DNA of 15,637 bases from Chloroflexota bacterium (GTDB lineage Bacteria; Chloroflexota; Anaerolineae; UBA1429), in assembly GCA_012515695.1 (NCBI GenBank), contig JAAYXX010000065.1, positions 1 through 15,637 on the forward strand, given 5' to 3'. A program made the translations under genes and the position numbers. Below the pieces are notes generated by a model. It worked only from the letters and a program-made list of their open reading frames with translations. It did no database searches and had not been told where the DNA came from. Shown here piece by piece: positions 1 through 6,450 of the stretch. How positions within the stretch are numbered: the first letter of the stretch is position 1; each line of letters begins with the position of its first letter.

Positions 1-326
1 CTGGCTCCCTAGCCTGCGAAGGCAGGCTTTGCAGCTGTTGGTGCAGTTTCAACTGCCGCTACCCGGCGATTGAAATCGCGGCAACGTTTGCGTCGCCATG
101 CATGGCGCACCTGCCTGCGCAGGTTCGTTTCCCAGCCGCCGAAGGGCGGCTTTGCAACGGTAGGTGCAGTTTCAACAGCCGCTACCCGGCGATTGAAATT
201 GCGGCAACGTTTGCGTCGCCAGCTTGCTGGCGCGTCCACCTTCGTGGACCACAGTCGCCCCTTCGGCGACTGGCTCCCTAGCCTGCGAAGGCAGGCTTTG
301 CAGCTGTTGGTGCAGTTTCAACTGCC
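1..326. repeat. Array of short hairpins and direct repeats downstream of aspS
   Basis: This gene-free stretch is built from repeat modules. A 57-bp block at 1-57 recurs exactly at 270-326. A 59-bp block at 40-98 recurs at 163-221 with two mismatches. Between them sit small perfect-stem hairpins: 11-28 and 280-297 (7-bp stem, GAAG loop), 94-107 (CGCCATG/CATGGCG palindrome), 109-124, 135-150 (GCCGCC-GAAG-GGCGGC), 217-232, 234-249 (GTCCAC-CTTC-GTGGAC) and 253-271. Several loops are GAAG or its complement CTTC. Both strands are open in some frames and give Arg-rich peptides, but these follow the DNA repeat and I do not call genes. It resembles the dispersed repetitive extragenic palindromes of bacterial genomes. 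Its role (transcript ends, mRNA stability, or a mobilised element) is not shown. The array continues to the left edge, so its true extent is unknown. Confidence 0.8.
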
Positions 327-368
327 TACGGCACGACCCGCCCGTGTCCCTCCCTGCGCTGCGTCAGC

Positions 369-1694
369 CTAGGGCATCAGCCGCGTCGGGCCGCGATGGA
401 TGAATGTCACCTCGCGGATGCTATCCTGGTTCAGCATCAACATCAACATACGCACGAGGCCAAAGCCATAGCCGCCATGCGGGGGGCAGCCGTACCGGAA
501 AAAGTTGAGGTAGAACTGCAACGGCTCCAGGTTCAGCCCCTTTTCCTGCGCCTGCTCCACCAGCACCTCGTAACGATGCTCGCGCTGCGCTCCCGTGGTG
601 ATCTCGACCCCTTTCCACAGCAGATCAAAGCTCTTGGTCGTGTCGGGTCGGTCGCCGTAGCGCATATGGTAGAATGGCCGCACAGCAAAGGAATAGTCGG
701 TGACGAAAACAAACTCGTGGTCATATTCGCGCCGCACGTAATCAGACAACACGCGCTCGGCCTGCGGGTCCAGGTCGCCCTCCTTGCTGCCGGGCGGCGG
801 CACATGCCCCTCTCGCCGGAGGATTTCCTGCGCCTGGGCCATCGTGAACCTGGGGAACGGCAGCGTGGGCACGCGGATTTCCGCGCCCAGCAACTCGCGC
901 ACCTGCTCCCCGTGCTTGGCCTGCACCGCCTGCAACACGTATTGCAGCCAGCGTTCCTCCAGCGCCATCACGTCCTCGTGCGACTCGATCCACGACATTT
1001 CCACGTCCACGCTGGTAAACTCGGTGGCGTGCCGGGGCGTGAACGACGGGTCGGCGCGAAACGCGGGGCCGATCTCGAATACCCGGTCAAAGCCCGCCGC
1101 CATCGCCATCTGCTTGTAGAACTGGGGAGATTGCGCCAGATAGGCGGTCTCGCCGAAATAGGCCAGTTCGAACAGCTCCGCGCCCGACTCGCTGGGCACG
1201 CCCATCAACTTGGGCGTGTGTATCTCGATAAACCCCTCCGACAGCCAGAATTCGCGCATGGCGTGCTCGGCAGTGGTCTGGACCTGGAAAATAGCCAGAC
1301 TTTCGGGGCGACGTAAATCCAGAAAGCGCCAGTCCAGGCGCTTGTCAATCATCGTGGTTGTCCGCTCGGACAGGTCAATGGGCAGCACGGGGTCCGCCAG
1401 GGAGACGACTTGCAGGTCTTGCAGCCTGATCTCCAGCCCCCCCAGTCTGATGTGCGGGTCGGCCACCACCAGGCCAGTCACCTGAACCGCCGACTCGCGG
1501 GCGAGGTTGGCGACCAGCTCGTTGAACCGGGCGTATTCCTCCGAACGCTCGATGACCACCTGCACCATGCCGGTATGGTCGCGCAACACGATAAACTGGA
1601 CCCGCTTTTGGTCGCGCACCGTTTGCGCAAACCCCTGCACCGTCACAACTTCCCCGACGTGTTCCCCCACGTCTCGAACCAGTGTGCGCTGCAT
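369..1694 (-). CDS. aspS: Aspartyl-tRNA synthetase, archaeal/eukaryotic type
   Basis: This cytoplasmic class II enzyme charges tRNA(Asp) with aspartate. An N-terminal OB-fold anticodon-binding domain covers about residues 1-105, followed by the class II catalytic core. Visible motifs are motif 2 around FRADPSFTPRHATEF (212-226), GAQREHR (368-374) and motif 3 GGYGFGLVRML (407-417). GAQREHRYEVLVEQ fits AspRS, where AsnRS usually has a QREER-type motif. At 441 aa it matches the compact archaeal-type enzymes and lacks the GAD insertion of the roughly 590-aa bacterial type. The ATG at 1694 is chosen because a full AGGAGGTG lies 5 bases upstream; an in-frame GTG at 1700 sits inside that site. Whether it also charges tRNA(Asn) is not settled. 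The strand I align with the archaeal anticodon loop has Arg where non-discriminating enzymes are reported to need Pro, which leans towards a discriminating enzyme. Confidence 0.93.
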   Translation of the reverse strand: MQRTLVRDVGEHVGEVVTVQGFAQTVRDQKRVQFIVLRDHTGMVQVVIERSEEYARFNELVANLARESAVQVTGLVVADPHIRLGGLEIRLQDLQVVSLADPVLPIDLSERTTTMIDKRLDWRFLDLRRPESLAIFQVQTTAEHAMREFWLSEGFIEIHTPKLMGVPSESGAELFELAYFGETAYLAQSPQFYKQMAMAAGFDRVFEIGPAFRADPSFTPRHATEFTSVDVEMSWIESHEDVMALEERWLQYVLQAVQAKHGEQVRELLGAEIRVPTLPFPRFTMAQAQEILRREGHVPPPGSKEGDLDPQAERVLSDYVRREYDHEFVFVTDYSFAVRPFYHMRYGDRPDTTKSFDLLWKGVEITTGAQREHRYEVLVEQAQEKGLNLEPLQFYLNFFRYGCPPHGGYGFGLVRMLMLMLNQDSIREVTFIHRGPTRLMP

Positions 1695-1699
1695 CAGCA

Positions 1700-1705
1700 C
1701 CTCCT
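1700..1705 (-). promoter_or_regulatory. Ribosome binding site of aspS
   Basis: On the minus strand AGGAGG, extended to AGGAGGTG through 1698, lies 5 bases before the ATG at 1694. It overlaps the in-frame GTG at 1700, which makes that longer start unlikely. Confidence 0.75.
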
Positions 1706-1755
1706 ACGCACGTCGCACCATCCACAAACCCACATCCCTGCCCGTGCGCGCCGCG

Positions 1756-2019
1756 CTACCGAAGATAGCCCGCCCACAGGCCAAAGGCACCCAACCCGAC
1801 CAGCACCAGCCCAAAGAACACGCGCAACATGGACCAGAGCCGCAAAAGAACGCGCACAGTAACGTCCTGTTCATCCACCGACTGCGCCGAGGCCAGCCGA
1901 TTCAGGGGCCAGGGAAAGCGCACAGGCACTTGCCCGAGCAGACCGCGCCCCCCCATCCAAATAGCCCGCAGGCCAACAATCGCGGCGAGAGCATATAGGA
2001 GTGTAACCTGGAACGGCAC
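1756..2019 (-). CDS. Small membrane protein with two predicted helices, function unknown
   Basis: This 87-aa hypothetical protein has two hydrophobic stretches, one near the N-terminus (FQVTLLYALAAIVGLRAIW) and one at the C-terminus (LRVFFGLVLVGLGAFGLWAGY). A roughly 30-residue polar segment lies between them (PVRFPWPLNRLASAQSVDEQDVTVR). It looks like a helical-hairpin inner-membrane protein. I recognise no family. The GTG at 2019 is preferred because AAGGAAG lies 4 bases before it. An in-frame ATG at 2064 would add 15 residues, but it has no Shine-Dalgarno sequence and the added DNA is AT-rich with a run of A. The gene lies 61 bp upstream of aspS on the same strand and may be co-transcribed with it. 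Confidence 0.6.
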   Translation of the reverse strand: MPFQVTLLYALAAIVGLRAIWMGGRGLLGQVPVRFPWPLNRLASAQSVDEQDVTVRVLLRLWSMLRVFFGLVLVGLGAFGLWAGYLR

Positions 2020-2083
2020 CAAACTTCCTTTCAGTAAATAGACAAAAAAAGCCACCCCCTGCATTTGGCAGGGATCATAATGA

Positions 2084-2112
2084 ACTATACACTAGCCTGC
2101 ACGAACACGCAA
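2084..2112 (-). promoter_or_regulatory. Possible sigma-70-type promoter for the membrane protein and aspS
   Basis: On the minus strand TTGCGT (2107-2112) is followed after 17 bases by TATAGT (2084-2089). The -10 matches the consensus at five of six positions; the -35 matches only TTG. The predicted start near 2077 would leave a leader of about 58 bases before the GTG at 2019. This is a weak call by eye. Confidence 0.3.
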
Positions 2113-2120
2113 GACACGGG

Positions 2121-2216
2121 TTCGCACCCTGTAGCTGGCGCGCCAGTCTCGCGAGTCACGGCTTGGCACCCTGTAGCCGCGCCATGTTGGCGCGCAGTCT
2201 CGCGAGTCACGACTTG
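2121..2216. repeat. Two-copy degenerate tandem repeat in the 2020-2412 spacer
   Basis: The motif GCACCCTGTAG occurs at 2124-2134 and 2166-2176. CAGTCTCGCGAGTCACG occurs at 2144-2160 and 2195-2211, each followed by a CTTGG-type end. Each unit has a palindromic centre: CTGGCGCGCCAG at 2135-2146 in the first, and a GCGCCA-TGT-TGGCGC hairpin in the second. The GGGTTCGCACCC string just before looks like a tRNA T-arm, but no acceptor, D or anticodon arm fits around it. The rest of the spacer to 2412 shows nothing I can name; A and T runs near 2370 have no convincing stem and do not support a terminator call. Confidence 0.7.
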
Positions 2217-2412
2217 GCTCTGCAAGCGCCAGGGATTGGATACCTCCCACATTCGCGCAATAAAACGCAAAACCCCCAGGGCTGGCACCCTAGAGGTCTT
2301 GCAAGAGAGAGGAAAAGGAGACTGGGTGTTTGTCTGGTAAACACCGTCACCTATTAATACGCAGAACCCCCAAAAAAAGTTTCATTGCGGACGATATTCC
2401 CCGCCCCATCAG

Positions 2413-4467
2413 CTACCGGGCCGTTCCCCACACTTCCACCTCGGCCAGACAGGTGTCGTCATAGTCGCTGCCCGGATATACCTCGCTGATCACGATCTGC
2501 ACAAAGGTCGTCTCCACCGGCTCAATCCGTCGGAACTGCATCCCGCGCTCGTCGGCAAACTCGAGCGGGACTTGCGTGCCCTCCGAAAAGATCACGGTGG
2601 CCTTTTTCACGCGGTTGTTGGCCGCAAACGTGGCCCCGGTGCGGTCATACCCCACGTCAATGCCCAGCCTGTCCACCGTCACCGGCGTGGGGAAGGTCAG
2701 CATCAGCCACTCGCCCTGACCAGGGCCATCCGCCCCCTCCACCCAGGCCGTTGCCAACTGGCCGTCTATGCTCATCGGCGCGGCATAGTTGCCCCCCTCG
2801 TCGGCGGGCAATTCCGAAGACGCGCTCGGCTGGGCCAGAGGAGCCAGATTGCGGGACTCGGTGGCCGGGCCAGAGACGATCTCGGCCCGCTCCACCTCAA
2901 TATGCCGCGCCTTGTCCGCCGGGACGCCATAGTAGACGCGCCCCCACACTTGCAGCGTCGCGCCCGTGCGCTGCGCCTCGGCGATGCGTTCATTCACGGC
3001 GTCGCTTGTACCGTTTATGTCAAATCGTTCGCCGTCCTCACGCTCGAAATAGCGCCCGAACTGGTTGCCTGGCTCTAGCTTGGTAATAGTGCCCGTCCAG
3101 CCTTCTACCGGCTCGCCGTCCTCCGGGGGGGCCGACTGGGTGTCCTGCGTCGGCGTGGGTTCCGCGTCCGTCCAGTTCCCCGCCGGGGCCGGGCCGAGCC
3201 ACCCCACGGCTATCGCGTTCTCCGGGATGGGCAAGGGCTGTACCCTGCCATCCGATACGCGCACCAGCGTGTATCTCTGCTGCCTGCTGATACCATCCAG
3301 CGCGCCCAAAATGACCGCTTGCCCGTCGGCTGTCCAGCCGTGAAACGTCAGTTCGGGGCTGATGGGCGAAGGCAGCTTGTTCGGCTGGCCGCCATCCCAC
3401 TGCCAGACCCAGATTCCCAGACTTGGGCTGACGTCAAGTCCCGGCTCGCTGCCCTCATTGAGCGAGTAGGCCAACTGCTGCCCATCGGGCGACCAGGTCA
3501 ACCAGGTGGCGTGGGTTCCCGCAGGCAGATCCACGCGGGCCACCGGCTCATTCGGGCGATCCCTGGGCACAACGATTATCGCCGCTGGCTGCGTCTCGGT
3601 TCCCGGCACATACGTCGCGAGATGCGACAGGTCGGCGGACAACACCGGCACGGGCGACAACCATGAGACATACTCTGTCGGCCATTCCACCTGGGCAAGA
3701 CGCTCGCCGGTACGCACGTCGTATGTCCATATCGCCCGCTTGGACTCTTGCCCACCCACGGGCATGACCACCAGATGACCGGCCACGCGATCAAAGCCGA
3801 GAATCGCCAGGTTGGCAAAGCCCGGCTCCGGCTCGGACAGTGGCTCGGAGGGGGGCGTGGGCGTCGGCCCGGCGGCGCGCGCCTGCACCGTCGCCACCGC
3901 CCGCTGCTCATAGCCATCGGTAAAGCCCAACTCGACTACCCGCGAGCCATCCGCCTCGTTCCAGGCCACCGCATAGGCCAGCGTAGACCCGTCATTCGAC
4001 CAACACAAATCCCAGTCGGCCCCGATACCGCCCCGAACATACGCCTCGCGTGCCTGGCGCGTCGCCAGATTGCCCAGGTAGAGCACATTCTCCAGCACAT
4101 AGGCCACATTGCCGGTCTTGGAAAACACCACGCGCCCCGCGTCAGACGGCATGCTCAGTAGCTCGTAGGTGCTCGCCGTCTCGGCTTCCCAGATAGCTAC
4201 CGTCCTCTGCTCGCCAAAGACGGAATAGACCAGCCCAGACGGAACCTCGTTCAGGGGCATGGGCGTGGGTGTGCGCGCCGGGGTTGGAGACGAGTCGGTG
4301 GGCGCGCCTGTAGGCTCTGGCGCAGCCGCCACCGCCTCGATGGCCGTGGCCGTCGGCTCGATGCCCGCCTCCAGCCGGTTACACCCCGCCAGCCCGATCA
4401 CCATTCCGGCGATGAGCAACAGCAACAAGGCCCTGCTTGCGATAAATGCGAACGTTTGCTTGTTCAT
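2413..4467 (-). CDS. Envelope lipoprotein: WD40-like propeller, OB-like domain, NADase-type glycan-binding C-terminus
   Basis: This 684-aa secreted lipoprotein has a hydrophobic signal ending in the lipobox LAGC, with lipidated Cys29. A Pro/Thr-rich stalk follows (about 35-75). Next is a repeat-rich region (about 75-435) with WSNDGSTLAYA and WSPDGQQLAYS signatures, which I read as a TolB/WD40-like beta-propeller. A second Thr/Pro linker precedes a small domain (455-532, from EGWTGTI to HIEVERAEIV) that looks OB-fold-like and resembles segments I associate with Chloroflexota lipoproteins. Residues 540-684 match the discoidin-like NADase-type glycan-binding domain: AWVEG, GEWLMLTF, NNRVKKATVIFS and VYPGSDYDDTCLAEVEVWG. 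The start is firm: AGGAGG (4473-4478) lies 5 bases before the ATG. It probably displays a ligand- or glycan-binding module on the cell surface. No catalytic motif is seen and the ligand is unknown. It lies downstream of a two-component pair on the same strand. Confidence 0.85.
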   Translation of the reverse strand: MNKQTFAFIASRALLLLLIAGMVIGLAGCNRLEAGIEPTATAIEAVAAAPEPTGAPTDSSPTPARTPTPMPLNEVPSGLVYSVFGEQRTVAIWEAETASTYELLSMPSDAGRVVFSKTGNVAYVLENVLYLGNLATRQAREAYVRGGIGADWDLCWSNDGSTLAYAVAWNEADGSRVVELGFTDGYEQRAVATVQARAAGPTPTPPSEPLSEPEPGFANLAILGFDRVAGHLVVMPVGGQESKRAIWTYDVRTGERLAQVEWPTEYVSWLSPVPVLSADLSHLATYVPGTETQPAAIIVVPRDRPNEPVARVDLPAGTHATWLTWSPDGQQLAYSLNEGSEPGLDVSPSLGIWVWQWDGGQPNKLPSPISPELTFHGWTADGQAVILGALDGISRQQRYTLVRVSDGRVQPLPIPENAIAVGWLGPAPAGNWTDAEPTPTQDTQSAPPEDGEPVEGWTGTITKLEPGNQFGRYFEREDGERFDINGTSDAVNERIAEAQRTGATLQVWGRVYYGVPADKARHIEVERAEIVSGPATESRNLAPLAQPSASSELPADEGGNYAAPMSIDGQLATAWVEGADGPGQGEWLMLTFPTPVTVDRLGIDVGYDRTGATFAANNRVKKATVIFSEGTQVPLEFADERGMQFRRIEPVETTFVQIVISEVYPGSDYDDTCLAEVEVWGTAR

Positions 4468-4486
4468 GCGATCCTCCTACAGACAA

Positions 4487-4578
4487 ATGACGAACCTGCT
4501 TGCTCTGCCCTTATCTTACCAGCCGCGTGTAACGGCTGTATGGCAGTCGCGTCACAGGTTCGTCATCTGCTGTCACAG
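4487..4578. promoter_or_regulatory. Operator-like repeats between the kinase and lipoprotein genes
   Basis: A perfect 12-bp inverted repeat pairs ATGACGAACCTG (4487-4498) with CAGGTTCGTCAT (4555-4566). GTCACAG occurs twice in the same orientation, at 4551-4557 and 4572-4578. The 21-bp start-to-start distance is about two helical turns, a spacing typical of OmpR/PhoB-family direct-repeat operators. The two elements interleave. On the minus strand a TAAGAT (4513-4518) could be a -10 with no good -35, as expected for an activated promoter. Binding by the neighbouring response regulator is an inference. Confidence 0.45.
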
Positions 4579-4607
4579 AGCGGTAACACAAACGGGAGCC
4601 GGGGGAC

Positions 4608-5543
4608 TCAGTGGGTGGCGGGCTGGCGCGCTGGCAATCGCAGGGTAAAGACGGTGCCCTGCCCGGCGCGGCTCCGCAGGTTGACCTGACCGCCATGCCG
4701 CTCGGCGACGGCCCGCACCAGCGCCAGCCCCAGGCCGCTGCCCGGCACGCCCCGCGCACTCTCTCCACGGTAAAGCTCTTCCCACACGTGGGCGATATCC
4801 TCTTCGCTGATGCCTGGCCCCGTGTCGGCCACTTCGACAACGACGCTGGCCCCATCCTCATAGGCGCGCACCTCCACCGTGTCCCCGGCCCGCGTAAACT
4901 TGCACGCGTTGTCCAGCAGATTGTGCAACGCCAGGAAAAGCAGGTCGCCGTCTCCGTCCACCTCTGGCAGCGGCCACGGGGCCTGCGGCAGCGTCAGGGT
5001 CAGCCGACGGCTTCCGGCTTCGGGGCGTTCTCGGGCGGTAGCCAGCAATTCCTCCAGCAACTCACCCATGCTAACCGGCTCGCACTCCAGGGGGCGGGTT
5101 TCCAGTTCGGCCAGCTTGCGGAGGTCAGAGGCCAGCCGACTGAGGCGCAAGGTCTGGGCATCGATGCTTTCCAGCGCCTCGTGGCGAGCATCCGGCGAGG
5201 GAGCTTCGGTCAGGTTGGCCAATCCGGCGCGTATGGCCGTCAGGGGATTCTTGAGTTCGTGGTCCAGCCGACGCAAAAAGCGCCGCCGCTCTTCTGCCGC
5301 TTGCAACGTCGTCTGCGCGTGCATCTGCGCGAGAGCCTGCTCGCGTTTGCGCCCGGTGCTGGCCCACAGAGCATAATACCCACCAGCGAGCGCGGCCACT
5401 ATCAGCCCGCCGAGGAACAACAACACCCCCAGATCGCCCACCAGATAGGGCCGGGGATTGGGCACAATGCCCCTGTCTCCCAGAAACATCCAGATTAGCC
5501 CCAGCAACGCGGGAATCAGCGTCAGCAGCCATTTCCAGCGCAT
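4608..5543 (-). CDS. Sensor histidine kinase with minimal sensor region
   Basis: This 311-aa membrane histidine kinase would autophosphorylate and pass phosphate to the regulator encoded just upstream. Two transmembrane segments (about 5-22 and 36-58) enclose only about 14 residues. A short coiled linker leads to the HisKA domain with LDHELKNPL (His95). The HATPase domain has the N-box LHNLLDNACKF (207-217), DTGPGI (240-245) and GSGLGLAL (268-275). The ATG at 5543 overlaps the regulator's stop as TGATG, which points to translational coupling. The frame stays open further upstream, but that part lies inside the regulator gene. It has no extracytoplasmic sensory domain, PAS or HAMP, so it may sense the membrane or a partner protein. 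Confidence 0.93.
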   Translation of the reverse strand: MRWKWLLTLIPALLGLIWMFLGDRGIVPNPRPYLVGDLGVLLFLGGLIVAALAGGYYALWASTGRKREQALAQMHAQTTLQAAEERRRFLRRLDHELKNPLTAIRAGLANLTEAPSPDARHEALESIDAQTLRLSRLASDLRKLAELETRPLECEPVSMGELLEELLATARERPEAGSRRLTLTLPQAPWPLPEVDGDGDLLFLALHNLLDNACKFTRAGDTVEVRAYEDGASVVVEVADTGPGISEEDIAHVWEELYRGESARGVPGSGLGLALVRAVAERHGGQVNLRSRAGQGTVFTLRLPARQPATH

Positions 5544-6256
5544 CACGCGGCCTCCACTGTGGCGATAAAGCGGTATCCCTGCCCCGGAACCGTCTCGATA
5601 TACCGGGGAGCCGTGGCCGAATCCTTGAGCACGCGGCGCAACTCGGCCACCCGCGTGTCCACCGTGCGCGTGCCCGCCGGGTAATCCCAGCCCCACACCG
5701 CGTCCAGCAACCGCTCGCGACTGAGCAACTCGTCAGGATGGGTCATCAGGTATTCCAGCAGCAACACCGCCTTGGGCGTTACGCTGACCTCTGCCGAGCC
5801 GAAAAAGAGCCGCCGCGCCTGGCGATCTAGCGTCACGTCGCCCGCCCGCAGGCAACCGGCAGCCGCCAACGGTGGGCGGCCCGGCCTGGCGCGACGCAAC
5901 ACCGCCCGCATGCGCGCCACCAGTTCGTGTGGGTCAAAGGGCTTGTTCAAATAGTCGTCCGCGCCCTCTTCCAGGGCCATCGCCCGCTCGGTAGACTCGC
6001 CCACCCTGGTGAGCAAGATCACCGGCGTCCAGTTATCAGCCTGGCGCACACGGCGCAACACCTCGCGGCCATCCAGCCGGGGCATGAGCACATCCAGGAT
6101 AATCAGGTCGGGGGCAAACGCGGCCACCTGTTGCAAGGCTTCCTCGCCATCCGCAGCCACGGCCACATCAAACCCGGCCCGCTGCAAGAACGGCGCGAGG
6201 TTGGCGGTGATCGCCGACTCGTCGTCAACCAGCAGCACTCTGGATTTAGCTTCCAT
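5543..6256 (-). CDS. OmpR/PhoB-family response regulator
   Basis: This 237-aa cytoplasmic transcription regulator has a receiver domain in residues 1-122: the acidic pair Asp11-Asp12, phospho-acceptor Asp55 (LIILDVLMPRLDG), Thr83 and Lys105 (NKPFDPHEL). An Ala/Arg/Pro linker leads to a winged-helix DNA-binding domain (about 135-232) with SVTPKAVLLLEYLMTHPDELLSRERLL and the terminal VPGQGYRF hairpin. The ATG at 6256 is chosen because it opens directly onto the receiver fold; GGGGG lies 6 bases upstream as a modest ribosome site, and the longer open frame runs back into the promoter region. It is the first gene of the regulator-kinase pair. The kinase overlaps its stop codon and the lipoprotein gene follows. 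Confidence 0.94.
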   Translation of the reverse strand: MEAKSRVLLVDDESAITANLAPFLQRAGFDVAVAADGEEALQQVAAFAPDLIILDVLMPRLDGREVLRRVRQADNWTPVILLTRVGESTERAMALEEGADDYLNKPFDPHELVARMRAVLRRARPGRPPLAAAGCLRAGDVTLDRQARRLFFGSAEVSVTPKAVLLLEYLMTHPDELLSRERLLDAVWGWDYPAGTRTVDTRVAELRRVLKDSATAPRYIETVPGQGYRFIATVEAA

Positions 6257-6297
6257 GCGCGGCCCCCTTTGCGAAATCGAACCCTGCCCTGCACCAG

Positions 6298-6327
6298 AGT
6301 ATACCACACCTGAATAGCCCGTGGAAA
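6298..6327 (-). promoter_or_regulatory. Probable promoter of the regulator-kinase operon
   Basis: On the minus strand TATACT (6298-6303) is preceded by TGG, giving an extended -10 (TGnTATACT). TTTCCA (6322-6327) lies 18 bases upstream as a weak -35. It drives away from the oppositely oriented dehydrogenase promoter. Called by eye. Confidence 0.45.
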
Positions 6328-6342
6328 AGGCGCATGGCCCAC

Positions 6343-6372
6343 TTGACGAAAAGCACAGCCCTGAACGATAAT
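6343..6372 (+). promoter_or_regulatory. Probable sigma-70-type promoter of the first dehydrogenase gene
   Basis: TTGACG (6343-6348) is followed after 18 bases by GATAAT (6367-6372); each matches consensus at five of six positions. The predicted start near 6379 leaves a leader of about 70 bases. That leader contains an inverted repeat, ATGTTGC (6380-6386) against GCAACAT (6409-6415), ahead of the ribosome site. Confidence 0.5.
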
Positions 6373-6450
6373 ACGCGCCATGTTGCGGCATCGTTGCGCG
6401 ACCCCCCTGCAACATACCAATATCGCTTTAGCCTCATAGGAGCTATGGTC

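Noticed and set aside
46..326. CRISPR array
   Set aside because: The repeat-like modules are 123 bp apart, and the intervals are themselves repeats and hairpins, not unique spacers of constant length.
70..372. 100-residue plus-strand frame, and a 76-residue minus-strand frame at 9-239, over the left repeat array
   Set aside because: The peptides simply follow the DNA repeats, are Arg-rich, and have no ribosome site.
396..1316. 306-residue frame antisense to aspS
   Set aside because: It is a shadow of a high-GC coding strand, and the aspS frame carries all class II motifs.
2086..2140. tRNA gene suggested by GGGTTCGCACCC
   Set aside because: No acceptor stem, D-arm or anticodon arm can be built around it, and the string is part of a local repeat.
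2065..2340. 91-residue plus-strand frame in the spacer
   Set aside because: It has no ribosome site, covers the tandem repeats and resembles no protein I know.
2360..2412. Intrinsic terminator after the lipoprotein gene (T-run on the minus strand near 2371-2377)
   Set aside because: No stable stem lies immediately before the T-run in the direction of transcription.
6374..6385. 12-mer CGCGCCATGTTG shared with 2178-2189
   Set aside because: A single short match in a GC-rich window can be chance, and the flanks do not match.
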